Made by a program: the position numbers and the translations under genes
Shown here: piece by piece, positions 7,788-17,370 of the stretch
Position numbering within the stretch: the first letter of the stretch is position 1
Layout of the letters: every line of letters begins with the position of its first letter
Notes under the pieces: generated by a model
What the model was told of the DNA's origin: nothing
Databases searched by the model: none
Seen by the model: only the letters and a program-made list of their open reading frames with translations
NCBI GenBank assembly: GCA_000963575.1
Contig: CP011077.1
Span: 4,464,001 to 4,528,000, forward strand
Length of the DNA stretch: 64,000 nt
Origin: Klebsiella michiganensis
GTDB lineage: Bacteria > Pseudomonadota > Gammaproteobacteria > Enterobacterales > Enterobacteriaceae
Direction: 5' to 3'

Positions 7788-7935
7788 ATTAGCACCCTGT
7801 CAATCCGGCGTTCCGGCCACGCCCATTCCGTGCCGGGCTCGGTGAGTACCACCGTCAGTTGCGTAAAGCGAATAACGCTGGCGTACTGTGTGAAAAACTG
7901 CTCCAGCAACTCACAAATTAGCCGGGCACAACCTA
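7784..7935 (-). pseudogene. tssF: C-terminal remnant of tssF
   Basis: About 48 codons on the minus strand read ICELLEQFFTQYASVIRFTQ and then TVVLTEPGTEW, which fits the TssF C-terminus (an FFxxYxSVxxF-like segment). The stop at 7784-7786 overlaps the GTG start of the tssG remnant, the usual tssF-tssG junction. Upstream of about 7935 the homology ends and an in-frame stop appears; the hsdR end lies 46 bp further. The fragment therefore marks a deletion or insertion breakpoint. Confidence 0.6.
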
Positions 7936-7980
7936 CTTAGCTTCATATTGACCAGCCATAAGGACTGCTTTGGTCATCTA

Positions 7981-10900
7981 TCAAACGTTTCCCCCTACTC
8001 CCTTGAATTTCTCGACAAACACAGCAATTTTCTGAAAAACACTCTGCTTTTTGGTCAGATACTGTGGGTTAAGCGGACTCATTTTAGGTAGGATAGAATT
8101 TAGTTCGGTGCCATTTTCGCTTGCAAATTCGCGCTTAAGCGAGGTGGTGATATAGCGCCTAGCCGCCTCATCATCCAAATTTTCAGAGCTGATCAACTCG
8201 TCAGCTTCGCGCTGTTGCTCTATCTGGGCAAACGCAAAGAAGGCATCTATAACACTGGCTTTATCGCTAATCTTATCTAAATCGGTTTGATTGATAAAAT
8301 CAACCAGCAGGCTTTCCTTGGCACGGTTACCTAGGCTTGCGCGGATCAACCGGCGCACTTCGTCAACTAAATCAGCTTTGTTTCTGGTTTTTTTGTTGTG
8401 GTCAAAGATCAGCTCCAGTATGTAATCGAGGTTAATCTCTTGGGATTTCAGCAGGTCCACTTCGAATACCACATCATCCCAGTCGATGGTAGATTTGTCC
8501 TTGTCCTCTGCTGATTTCTGACGACGCTGCCAATCTAGGATGTCGTTATAGGCCGAGCGATAATCCTGAATCTTGCGCTCGGCTGGAAGGCGTATTGTTT
8601 GCAACTCGGCCAGCTTTGCATCATCCAAGTAGTGTTCGGCTTTAAACTCCTCGATGGCTTCAGGATCATGCATATCTACACTTTGCAGGGCTTTCAAGCT
8701 GGCAAATTCATCGTAGTTTTGGAGCACATTCTCTACACGTAAGTATTCGCCAAAAAGTTTGGCAAAGGCTTTTTTGTCAGCTTCTTTTTCAATTACAGCG
8801 GGATCAGGAAAGAGCTGCTCTAACTCGCTGACGACATCCATAAAGCCACGCCGTGCCTGACCAGTGACTACATCGGTAAAGCCTTCCATGTATTCCTTGT
8901 AGCTCTTCTCCAGCACCACGTTTTTAGTGTTTTTGTCACCAAAAAGAGTGATGGCATCCACGGTCGCTTGTTCCAAGTCACGGAAAGTAACGATATTGCC
9001 AAAGGTCTTGGTAGCGTCATAAATACGGTTGGTCCGCGAATAGGCTTGCATCAGACCGTGATAACGCAAGTTTTTATCTACAAATAGAGTGTTCAGTGTT
9101 GGAGCATCAAAGCCAGTTAGGAACATGCCCACCACAATCAGCAGATCGATTTCCTTGGCTTTAACCTGTTTAGCCAAGTCGCGGTAATAATTCTGGAAAC
9201 CATTGCTGTCTATGCTGAAGTTAGTTTTGAACAGCACGTTGTAGTCCGCGATGGCCGCGCTTAAGAATTCTTTAGCGCTGCTATTCATGGCCGAAACATC
9301 AAAACTTTCATCCTGAATATCCCCCACAGAATCCTGCTCTTCATTAGCAGTAAACGAAAAGATAGTGGCCACTCTCAATGGTTTATTACTGTGCTTTTGC
9401 AACTCTTTGAACGACTCATAATAGAGCTTTGCCGCATCCACGCTGCTCACCGCAAACATGGCATTAAAACCCTTAGCATTCGCTTGTAGACGATGCGTCT
9501 TTTGCCGGAAATTGTTCAGGATGTACAGGGTAATTTCGCGAATACGGTCAGGATGCAACAGCACTTGCCTGTTTTCAGCGGCACTGATTTTTTTCTCATC
9601 TTGTTCGGTTTCGATAGTTTTGAAATGTGGGCGAACATCGTTATAGTCCACCTTGTATTTGAGCACCTTTTCATCACGAATAGCATCTGTGATGACATAC
9701 GAGTGTAATTCCCTGCCAAACACGCTTGCTGTGGTATCTGCGCCAAGTGCGTTTTGTGGGAAGATGGGGGTGCCAGTAAAACCAAATTGATAGAAGCGTT
9801 TAAACTTCTTCTTCAAGTTTTTCTGTGCCTCACCAAACTGACTGCGATGGCACTCATCAAAAATGAACACGACCTGTTTGGTGTAAATAGGCAGCTCACC
9901 TTCGCTTTTCATCAGATTATTGAGCTTCTGGATGGTAGTGACGATGATTTTGTTGTCGTCTTTATCCAGATTACGTTTAAGACCGGCGGTACTATCAGAG
10001 CCATTTACACTATCTGGCGAAAAGCGCTGGTACTCCTTCATGGTCTGGTAATCCAGATCTTTACGGTCCACAACGAAGAATACTTTGTCGATAAACTCCA
10101 GCTCAGTGGCCAAACGCGCGACCTTAAAGCTAGTGAGGGTTTTGCCAGACCCCGTGGTATGCCAGATGAAACCACCGCTTTCTGGTTTGCTCCAGTTTTT
10201 GGCTTCAAAGGCGCTTTTCACTTTCCACATGATGCGTTCAGTGGCGGCAATTTGGTAAGGGCGCATTACCAACAGAGTATTACTCACATCAAGTACTGAA
10301 TAATGCAGCAACACATTCAGCAACGTGTGTTTCTGAAAGAAGGTAGCGGTAAAGTCCTTAAGATCTTTGATCAGGCTGTTATCGGCTTTTGCCCAATTCA
10401 TAGTGAAGTCGAAGCTGTTTTTATTTCGCGCTATGGTGTTGGCAAAATAGCGGCTATCAGTACCGTTAGAGATTACAAACAGCTGCAAATACTTATAGAG
10501 AGAATTATTGCTATTAAAGCTCTCTTTGCTATAGCGATGTATCTGGTTAAAGGCTTCTCGAATAGCAACACCACGTTTTTTCAGCTCAATTTGCACCAAT
10601 GGCAAACCATTAACCAGAATCGTCACATCGTAACGATTGGCATAACTACCAGCTTGTTCAAATTGCTTGATCACCTGTACCTTGTTACGGGAAATGTTCT
10701 TTTTATCCAGCAGATAGATGTTCTTAATACGACCATCATCGAAAACGAAGTCGTGGATGTAGTCATCGTGGATTTTGCGGGTTCTATCCACAATCGTATC
10801 GCTACTCTTATTAAGATATGTTTTAACATAGCGTTGCCATTCGCTTTCGGAAAATTGCACTTTATTAAGTGTTTGCAATTGTAAACGCACATTCGCAAGG

Positions 10901-11082
10901 AGAGCCTCAGGATTATTTAGATCATTAAGGAATTCATAACCTTGATCGACTAAATCTTGGATCAGCTCTCGCTCTAAATCTCCTTCGCTTTGATAACTAT
11001 CTATAACATTCCATTCTCGGGTATATTTGTCGAGTATAACAAAGCTGTTTGATTCAGTAATGGTCTTGGTGCAATCAGTCAT
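7981..11082 (-). CDS. hsdR: Type IC restriction endonuclease subunit R
   Basis: 1033 residues, matching EcoR124I-type HsdR. An N-terminal nuclease segment (YDVTILVNG...VQIELKKR) has the Glu-x-Lys of the PD-(D/E)xK fold. Then come SF2 helicase motifs: IWHTTGSGKT (Walker A), FIFDECHRS (DEAD-like box) and FGFTGTP. A type-I R C-terminal region follows. It cuts DNA after ATP-driven translocation when bound to HsdM2S. The start is taken at ATG 11082 because CAGGAG precedes it by 7 bp; the prrC stop overlaps it by 8 bp. It is the last gene of hsdM-hsdS-prrC-hsdR. Confidence 0.95.
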   Translation of the reverse strand: MTDCTKTITESNSFVILDKYTREWNVIDSYQSEGDLERELIQDLVDQGYEFLNDLNNPEALLANVRLQLQTLNKVQFSESEWQRYVKTYLNKSSDTIVDRTRKIHDDYIHDFVFDDGRIKNIYLLDKKNISRNKVQVIKQFEQAGSYANRYDVTILVNGLPLVQIELKKRGVAIREAFNQIHRYSKESFNSNNSLYKYLQLFVISNGTDSRYFANTIARNKNSFDFTMNWAKADNSLIKDLKDFTATFFQKHTLLNVLLHYSVLDVSNTLLVMRPYQIAATERIMWKVKSAFEAKNWSKPESGGFIWHTTGSGKTLTSFKVARLATELEFIDKVFFVVDRKDLDYQTMKEYQRFSPDSVNGSDSTAGLKRNLDKDDNKIIVTTIQKLNNLMKSEGELPIYTKQVVFIFDECHRSQFGEAQKNLKKKFKRFYQFGFTGTPIFPQNALGADTTASVFGRELHSYVITDAIRDEKVLKYKVDYNDVRPHFKTIETEQDEKKISAAENRQVLLHPDRIREITLYILNNFRQKTHRLQANAKGFNAMFAVSSVDAAKLYYESFKELQKHSNKPLRVATIFSFTANEEQDSVGDIQDESFDVSAMNSSAKEFLSAAIADYNVLFKTNFSIDSNGFQNYYRDLAKQVKAKEIDLLIVVGMFLTGFDAPTLNTLFVDKNLRYHGLMQAYSRTNRIYDATKTFGNIVTFRDLEQATVDAITLFGDKNTKNVVLEKSYKEYMEGFTDVVTGQARRGFMDVVSELEQLFPDPAVIEKEADKKAFAKLFGEYLRVENVLQNYDEFASLKALQSVDMHDPEAIEEFKAEHYLDDAKLAELQTIRLPAERKIQDYRSAYNDILDWQRRQKSAEDKDKSTIDWDDVVFEVDLLKSQEINLDYILELIFDHNKKTRNKADLVDEVRRLIRASLGNRAKESLLVDFINQTDLDKISDKASVIDAFFAFAQIEQQREADELISSENLDDEAARRYITTSLKREFASENGTELNSILPKMSPLNPQYLTKKQSVFQKIAVFVEKFKGVGGNV

Positions 11083-12250
11083 TCTGTTGCTCCTGTAACC
11101 AATATCCATATGTATTAAGATTTCTAAGAAGTAGGCCTACCATCTCTTTTTCAGGTGGTGTTGGTTCTGTAATCTCTTCGTTAGATAAAGTATTATGAGG
11201 ATAAAAATTCATAACCCGTGTTGCGTAAGTCTTTTTATCTTCTGGTAAAAGCTCAGACCATCTTTGATAACCTAAAAAGTTAGCAGTTTTTTCATATAAA
11301 TTACGCAACAACGCAAAATGATAGCGCTGCACACTATTGGTAATAACTGCTTTTTCAATAATGGATTTAATATGCAGGTGGTAGGAAAAGCTTTTATTTG
11401 AATCCCCTTGCTTCTCTTCATACTCAAATGTACCATCATCTAAACGGCTAAGGATATAACCACTCTTGGCTCCAACCTCGTTGTAAAGGACATTGTAGAA
11501 TAGAGCATTGTGCGTAGACACGATAAATTTTAGATTCGAATCACTCGATTTGATCAATTGACCTAAGTTCACTGCAAGCTGAATCAAATGATTTTCATCA
11601 AGCGAACTTACCGGATCATCAATAAACACATATTCTAGTTGATTGAATTGATCTGTTTCCCGATCTTCCGGTTCAGCAACATTGAGCACGCCAATGACCT
11701 GCTCAAGTAAAGTATAAAAAATACTCCAGATAAAATTACTCTCTTCACCCTTAGATATTTTTAGATTTCCCGAGTTCGTCGCATCGCCCCTCTCCATCGA
11801 GAAGGTAACTTCAGAAAAGGCTCTGATGGTGACCTCACTTCCGTCGTCATTTTGTTCTTTTCGTTCTGAATTGAACCGTGGAGTAAGTTTATCATTTGTA
11901 TAACGTTGAAATGTCGTAATAATGTTCTGATCTTGTCCCTGATCCTTTAATACCCAATCCGTAAAAGTATTGGATTGAATTTTCAGCTTAGGTTCACCAT
12001 CATCAATCAGATCGTTATCCCAATAGAACAAGTCTTCCGTAAAAGCATTGTAATAGAGAATCTTATTGCGCGATAATACTAATTGTTCTATCTCTTCACC
12101 ATCTTCACTGCTTACCATTTTGGGGGCTATGAGTTGTTTGAACTCCCTCGAAAGACGAGTCTTACCCGTACCATTAAAAGCATAAATTAACTGTGCTTTT
12201 TTATTCGTACTTTTTAGCTCCTCAGCTATTTCCATTAACACTTTACTCAT
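11075..12250 (-). CDS. prrC: PrrC anticodon nuclease
   Basis: 391 residues, closely matching E. coli PrrC (396) as I know it. The P-loop AFNGTGKTRLSR is near residue 20, ILYYNAFTEDLFYWDND near 75, the signature KGEESNFIWS, and Walker B-like YVFIDDPVSSLDENH. The nuclease triad of PrrC (Arg320, Glu324, His356) aligns with Arg316 and Glu320 in RNLYEKTA and His352 in YPHNTLSNE, with identical spacing. PrrC cleaves tRNA-Lys when phage inhibitors disable the associated restriction enzyme, aborting infection. The start at 12250 lies 1 bp after the hsdS stop. A longer in-frame start at 12355 would extend far into hsdS and is unlikely. The linker before the P-loop is shorter than in E. coli. Confidence 0.95.
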   Translation of the reverse strand: MSKVLMEIAEELKSTNKKAQLIYAFNGTGKTRLSREFKQLIAPKMVSSEDGEEIEQLVLSRNKILYYNAFTEDLFYWDNDLIDDGEPKLKIQSNTFTDWVLKDQGQDQNIITTFQRYTNDKLTPRFNSERKEQNDDGSEVTIRAFSEVTFSMERGDATNSGNLKISKGEESNFIWSIFYTLLEQVIGVLNVAEPEDRETDQFNQLEYVFIDDPVSSLDENHLIQLAVNLGQLIKSSDSNLKFIVSTHNALFYNVLYNEVGAKSGYILSRLDDGTFEYEEKQGDSNKSFSYHLHIKSIIEKAVITNSVQRYHFALLRNLYEKTANFLGYQRWSELLPEDKKTYATRVMNFYPHNTLSNEEITEPTPPEKEMVGLLLRNLNTYGYWLQEQQND

Positions 12251-12251
12251 A

Positions 12252-13541
12252 TCAGGCTGCTGCCTCCGAGTCTGGTTTTGAAAAACTAAACAATAAATCA
12301 CGGTAATATTCATATTGCTTTTGGCGCAGCTCGATTTCGCGCGGCAAACCTTCACTTAATGAATTTGTGATAGCATCAAATTTATCCAAAATACCAACAA
12401 TACGCTCTTGTTCAGCAAGAGATTTTTCAGGATCGTCAGGATATGGAATTGGAATTCTAACTTTTCCAATCCCACCAAGTAATAAGCGATTAACTTTCCC
12501 TCGAGAAACATACTTCGCCTTGTCATCTATAAACTTAGATGTTTGCATCACATAGGAAATGAATTTTGGATTCATCGAATGACGGAATGCATAGCTGTCA
12601 TCATGAATAGCTACCTTCTCATTACCAATCCATGCTACGGCCTTACCCACATCGTCAACTGTTTCGCCAACTCCAGCGATTACAACATCACCAGGCTCTG
12701 CGTAGCGCAAATAATCAGCCATATCAAGGCGAATTTTTGAAACCGCATGCTTTGTCCAAATACCATAAAGGGTATATATTTCGCCATAGTGAATAGCGCT
12801 GATCCCATCATCGACATAATCGGCCTTGGTAAAACGTTTTCCACGAATAAATTCGCCAACCTCTCCTAATGCTTTCCACTCCACCTCACACTCTTTAAAG
12901 CTTAATAACTTATCGCGGTAATAATTATATTGCTTTCGCCTGATGTTAAGCTCGGTGATAAGCTCGTTGGTAAGCCCACTTGTAGGCTCAGTGAAAGTAT
13001 CTAAAATACGAACAATTTCCGCCTGAATTTCGGAGGACATTTTAGGATTATTCGGACAGGGGATTGGGATTACAATTTTAGCCAAATCACTACTTGAAAC
13101 TCTACGAACTTTTGCACCGGTTATATATTTCCTTTTCTGCTCTTGAAAAACATTAGTTTGAAAATAATAAGCAAGATACTTAACGTTCTGGCTATGCCTA
13201 AAAACCATCATGTCACCAGAAACAGCCGTCTGCTCGCCAAGCCATGCTAACGGTTTAACTACATCCTCATCGTTCTCCGATGTCGTAGCTAATAAGAGAT
13301 CATTTTTATAAGCTTTCTTCAATTTTATGGCTAACTCTTCATCTACAAATGTAAATGTTTTTGTTGCTGACAATCCATATTTCGTATAAATCTGACCATA
13401 ATGTATAGCAGGAAAACCTTCAGTTACAAAATCTTTCTTTTGCATTCCATTTCCCCGGATAAACACGCCTATTTCTCCAAGTGGTTTCCATTCCACATCA
13501 GCCCCATTCAGCAGTTTCTCCAGATAATTTACTTGACTCAT
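12252..13541 (-). CDS. hsdS: Type IC specificity subunit S
   Basis: 429 residues with two target-recognition domains. Each opens with a similar stretch (EWKPLGEIGVFIRG at about 17 and EWKALGEVGEFIRG at about 218). Each is followed by a conserved helix (TELNIRRKQYNYYRDKLLSF and EIELRQKQYEYYRDLLFSF), the circular repeat organisation of type IC HsdS. It sets the bipartite DNA site for methylation and cutting. It overlaps hsdM by 4 bp (ATGA) and is followed directly by prrC. The site itself cannot be read from the sequence. Confidence 0.95.
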   Translation of the reverse strand: MSQVNYLEKLLNGADVEWKPLGEIGVFIRGNGMQKKDFVTEGFPAIHYGQIYTKYGLSATKTFTFVDEELAIKLKKAYKNDLLLATTSENDEDVVKPLAWLGEQTAVSGDMMVFRHSQNVKYLAYYFQTNVFQEQKRKYITGAKVRRVSSSDLAKIVIPIPCPNNPKMSSEIQAEIVRILDTFTEPTSGLTNELITELNIRRKQYNYYRDKLLSFKECEVEWKALGEVGEFIRGKRFTKADYVDDGISAIHYGEIYTLYGIWTKHAVSKIRLDMADYLRYAEPGDVVIAGVGETVDDVGKAVAWIGNEKVAIHDDSYAFRHSMNPKFISYVMQTSKFIDDKAKYVSRGKVNRLLLGGIGKVRIPIPYPDDPEKSLAEQERIVGILDKFDAITNSLSEGLPREIELRQKQYEYYRDLLFSFSKPDSEAAA

Positions 13542-15094
13542 ATTTCAAACCCCTCGCATTCAATTTCTGCAACAATTGCATCAATTTCAGTACGAAGTTG
13601 ATCTATCCTTTTAACAGTGTTTTTCAATTCAGCATTGAGTTTGGAAATATCTATCACTTCCCGATTATCTTTTTGAACAATATAACTACTCACGGACAAA
13701 TTATAATCATTGGCAGCTATAGTCTCAAAAGATACAGAATGGGAAAAATGATCCACATTTGACTTGCTTTCGAATACCTGCATGATTTGTTCGATATGTA
13801 TATCCAGCAGCACGTTGTTGTTGGTTTCTTTTTTAAACATGTTACTGGCGTCGATAAACTGGGTAGTGTTCTCTTTTTTATTTTTCGCCAGCACTAGAAT
13901 ATTCACAGCAATAGTAGTGCCGTAGAATAGATTTGGTGCAAGTGAAATCACGGTTTCGACAAAATTATTATCGACTAGGTACTTTCTAATTTTTTGCTCG
14001 GCACCCCCTCTATAGAAAATGCCAGGAAAGCAGACGATGGCAGCACGACCTTTGCCGGATAGGTAGCTAAGAGCATGCAACACGAATGCAAAGTCAGCCT
14101 TGGACTTGGGAGCTAATACGCCTGCGGGGGCGAAACGTTCGTCGTTGATCAGGGTCGGGTCTTCAGAACCTATCCACCTCACTGAATAGGGTGGGTTGGA
14201 AACTATAGCATCGAAGGGTTTATCATCACAAAAATGCGGTTCCGTCAGGGTATTACCCAACTGGATATTGAACTTATCATAATTAATGTTGTGCAAGAAC
14301 ATATTCATCCGCGCCAGGTTGTAGGTGGTGTGGTTGATCTCTTGCCCAAAAAAACCTTCTTCGATGATATGAGCATCAAAGTGCTTTTTAGCTTGTAACA
14401 GCAGTGAACCGGAGCCACAGGCCGGGTCATAAATCTTGTTAACGCTGGTTTGCCCGTGCATGGCAAGTTGCGCAATCAGCTTGGACACATGTTGTGGGGT
14501 GAAGAACTCGCCCCCAGATTTACCGGCATTGGCTGCATAGTTGGAGATAAGAAACTCGTATGCATCGCCAAACAAATCGATATTGCTCGCTGAAAAATCA
14601 CCGAAATCCAACTCGGCTACACCTTTAAGTACCGCAGCCAGACGGGAGTTTTTGTCTTTTACCGTGTTACCCAAGCGGTTGCTTGTAGTGTCGAAGTCGG
14701 CAAACAACCCCTTAATATCACGTTCTGAAGGAAACCCATTGGCCGAAGCCTCAATGTCAGCAAAGATGTGGGCGAGATCGGTATTTAGACTCTCGTTGCT
14801 ATGGGCATTTTTAACTACATTTACGAAGAGATCGCTGGGGCGAATAAAGTAGCCCTTGGTCTTGAGGGCATCCTCTTTAATCTCTCGGCTAATGACGCTA
14901 TCCGGCAGATCTGCGTAGTTGATGCTGTCATCACCTGCTTCTATGTAGCTGGTAAAGTTCTCGCTGATAAAGCGATAAAATAGGGCTCCCAATACATACT
15001 GCTTAAAATCCCAACCATCAACAGCGCCGCGAACCTCATTGGCAATAGCCCAGATCTGGCGCTGAAGTGCGGCACGTTGTTGAATACTTGTCAT
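13538..15094 (-). CDS. hsdM: Type IC DNA methyltransferase subunit M
   Basis: 518 residues, like EcoR124I HsdM (520). AdoMet motif DPACGSGSLLLQA and catalytic NPPY (AIVSNPPYS) mark an N6-adenine gamma-class methylase. HsdM_N helices come first (MTSIQQRAALQRQIW). Start ATG 15094 follows CAGGAAC and starts at the conserved N-terminus; a longer frame to 15169 adds an unrelated tail. It works with HsdS as methylase and with HsdR as restriction enzyme. It is the first gene of the four-gene locus, so the promoter is in 15095-15300. Confidence 0.95.
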   Translation of the reverse strand: MTSIQQRAALQRQIWAIANEVRGAVDGWDFKQYVLGALFYRFISENFTSYIEAGDDSINYADLPDSVISREIKEDALKTKGYFIRPSDLFVNVVKNAHSNESLNTDLAHIFADIEASANGFPSERDIKGLFADFDTTSNRLGNTVKDKNSRLAAVLKGVAELDFGDFSASNIDLFGDAYEFLISNYAANAGKSGGEFFTPQHVSKLIAQLAMHGQTSVNKIYDPACGSGSLLLQAKKHFDAHIIEEGFFGQEINHTTYNLARMNMFLHNINYDKFNIQLGNTLTEPHFCDDKPFDAIVSNPPYSVRWIGSEDPTLINDERFAPAGVLAPKSKADFAFVLHALSYLSGKGRAAIVCFPGIFYRGGAEQKIRKYLVDNNFVETVISLAPNLFYGTTIAVNILVLAKNKKENTTQFIDASNMFKKETNNNVLLDIHIEQIMQVFESKSNVDHFSHSVSFETIAANDYNLSVSSYIVQKDNREVIDISKLNAELKNTVKRIDQLRTEIDAIVAEIECEGFEI

Positions 15095-15625
15095 ACTGTT
15101 GTTCCTGTTGAAAATCGTTCGATTTATGCTTAATTGCTTGCTTAATTTTGATTCAGATTGAATGAACATCTAGCCTTGCAGAATTTTGAGCAACCACCCT
15201 CACTGAGCCTAATGAAGTTGCTGACATTCGGGCGATATGGCAAAAAGTATATAGCTATGCCAGCTAGGCATCACCTTTAGAAGGCTATGGCATACCGACA
15301 ATTCTCACTCCAAAGCTTCCACTTAACTAAACAAGAAAAAAATAATCTACCACAAGAATTGGCAGTATCAGCACCACTGCTGACCCTGCCGCTCCCCTTC
15401 AAAATCCACATTAATCTAAACGTGACATTCAAAATCCCCTTGGATCATATCCCCATCTCTATACGCTCGGTATGCCGCTAAGACAGCTTGGACCGGCCAT
15501 GTTAAGATAGAACATGTTTTTAATTATCGTTCTTATCCAAATGAGGGAAACGGTGTCTCAATTCAGCCGAGTGACTCCTTGCATTTATAGAACGATGTAT
15601 ACAATGCAGAAGAAGGCATGGTCGA
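15095..15625. other. Intergenic gap between hsdM and integrase
   Basis: About 530 bp. It must contain the hsd promoter (minus strand) and the downstream region of int. Small reading frames here have no recognisable product. I see no insertion sequence or tRNA, and no convincing promoter boxes. Confidence 0.5.
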
Positions 15626-16882
15626 TCACTGACTAAGCTTTGCAAAATCAAACGGACTAACCCCCTTCTCCCGGTTCATATCCAGATAATCCGCCCACCA
15701 TTGCAGCATCAACCTGCGCTCTCCCAAATGCTCGGCCTTATGAATATAAGCCGCACGCACAGAGTTACGTTCCTGGTGACTCATCTGTCTCTCTACTGCA
15801 TCCTTCGACCACAAACCCGACTCAATCAGCGAACTACACGCCATCGTCCTAAAACCATGCCCGCAGACTTCAACTTTCGTATCGAACCCCATAACCCGCA
15901 GCGCCTTGTTCACCGTGTTTTCACTCATCGGTTTACGTGGATCATGATCGCCAACGAAGATCAGCTCACGATTGCCATTCATGCTTTTGATCTTTTCCAG
16001 TATGTCGAGAGCTTGCCGGGATAAAGGCACAAGATGTGGAGTCCGCATCTTTGAACCTCTATGTGAATGCTTTACACCTTCCAGCGGTTCACGCTCACCC
16101 GGAATCGTCCACATGGCAGTATCAAAATCAACTTCTGACCAGCGAGCAAAACGTAATTCACTAGAGCGAATGAAGACCAACAACGTCAGCTCCACAGCTA
16201 AGCGTGTTAGTGGTCTGCCAGTATATGTGTCGATACGATGGAGTAGTTCAGGAATGCGGTTAAGTTCTAGTGCAGCACGATGCTGTCGTTTAGCTGTGGC
16301 AACTGCTCCAGCGATCTCTTGTGCAGGATTGTAGTCAATTAAACCGCTCTGCACGGCAAAACGCATAATTGCTGTTGTTCGTTGCTGTAAACGCGCAGCC
16401 ACCTCAAGACGTCCAGACATCTCTACGGCTTTGATAGGAATAAGTAAATCTCTGGTTTTTAACTCAGCGATATTCCGCTTACCAATCGCATCGAACAGAT
16501 TATCTTCCAGGCTTTTAAGGACACGCCCACTGTGGGACTCTGACCACTTTTGATTGCTGGCATGCCAATCTCTGGCAACAAATTCAAAAGTGATAACTTC
16601 TTTTGCCTGCTCTTCTTTCACTGCGCGTTTATGTTCACGGGGATCAATACCGGCAGCAACTAACCTTCTCGCCTCTTCTCTCTTCTGACGAGCATCGGCT
16701 AAAGAAGTTTCAGGATAAACACCAAATGCCATCAGGTGCTGCTTTCCACCAAAGCGAAAACGAAAGCGCCAGTACTTGGACCCATTAGGATGTACCAACA
16801 ACGACATACCGTCGCCATCAGCAAGCGAGTACTCCTTTGTATCGGGTTTTGCTGTACGTACTTTGATATCTGTAAGAGCCAT
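15626..16882 (-). CDS. int: P4-family tyrosine integrase
   Basis: 418 residues, the usual P4-like integrase length. The N-terminal DUF4102-type arm-binding domain begins MALTDIKVRTAKP. The C-terminal catalytic domain has Arg in FIRSSELRFARW, the HGFR box and the QMSHQERNSVRAAYIHKAEH segment with the tyrosine. It is on the same strand as leuX and lies about 200 bp from the tRNA 3' end, the standard arrangement for an island integrated there. It would catalyse recombination between the leuX end and a matching att site at the far left of the island, outside this window. Confidence 0.95.
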   Translation of the reverse strand: MALTDIKVRTAKPDTKEYSLADGDGMSLLVHPNGSKYWRFRFRFGGKQHLMAFGVYPETSLADARQKREEARRLVAAGIDPREHKRAVKEEQAKEVITFEFVARDWHASNQKWSESHSGRVLKSLEDNLFDAIGKRNIAELKTRDLLIPIKAVEMSGRLEVAARLQQRTTAIMRFAVQSGLIDYNPAQEIAGAVATAKRQHRAALELNRIPELLHRIDTYTGRPLTRLAVELTLLVFIRSSELRFARWSEVDFDTAMWTIPGEREPLEGVKHSHRGSKMRTPHLVPLSRQALDILEKIKSMNGNRELIFVGDHDPRKPMSENTVNKALRVMGFDTKVEVCGHGFRTMACSSLIESGLWSKDAVERQMSHQERNSVRAAYIHKAEHLGERRLMLQWWADYLDMNREKGVSPFDFAKLSQ

Positions 16883-17079
16883 AACGGTTTCCTTCCATGT
16901 ACCGCTGTGAGTATATAATCATTATCGAACCAGCATATATACTCGGTTCTATACTCACAAGCGACTTGATGTGGATAGACGCAGTTGACATCTGTTGAAT
17001 GAAATTTGGCGGAAAGCCTTGCGGATACTGGATTTCAGGCACAAAAAAAGACGTCCGTTGACGTCTATTGATGTTCCGA

Positions 17080-17105
17080 TGGTGCCGAAGGCCGGACTCG
17101 AACCG
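17080..17105. other. Probable attachment site at leuX 3' end
   Basis: The TpsiC arm and acceptor 3' end of leuX (CCGGCCTTCGGCACCA on the minus strand) is where P4-type integrases recombine at this locus in other enterobacteria. The integrase gene lies on the 3' side. I saw no second copy of this sequence elsewhere in the window, so the partner att is to the left of base 1. Confidence 0.55.
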
Positions 17106-17164
17106 GCACGTATCTCTACGGTTGATTTTGAATCAACTGCGTCTACCGATTTCGCCACTTCGGC
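17080..17164 (-). tRNA. leuX: tRNA-Leu (anticodon CAA)
   Basis: 85 nt. Minus-strand acceptor GCCGAAG pairs with CTTCGGC followed by A and an encoded CCA. The anticodon stem GTTGA/TCAAC encloses loop TTCAAAA with anticodon CAA. A class II variable arm and GGTTCGAGTCC T arm are present. It is the known leuX island-integration hotspot beside ahr (yjgB). Confidence 0.97.
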
Positions 17165-17192
17165 ACTGAAGGGGTATGCGGAAACGTTGTGG

Positions 17193-17220
17193 ATTATACC
17201 TGTCGCTGGCGGCCTTGCAA
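17193..17220 (-). promoter_or_regulatory. leuX promoter
   Basis: On the minus strand TTGCAA (17215-17220) and TATAAT (17193-17198) are separated by 16 bp. They lie about 30 bp upstream of the tRNA 5' end, a near-consensus sigma-70 promoter. Confidence 0.8.
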
Positions 17221-17370
17221 GCGGCGCTGTGCGTAAGTGGCGTTAAGTGCTGAATTTTTCAGCGGTCTGTCCTTTTCCTCCGAGCCCCTACTATGAACAA
17301 CTCAACGGTTTACATTCCCGCTCGTTTGCGATGAGATTCGTTCTCAGCCTGGCCACTCAACGGAGCCCCC

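Noticed and set aside
15287..15481. 64-codon frame between hsdM and int
   Set aside because: No recognisable motif, no clear ribosome site; probably chance.
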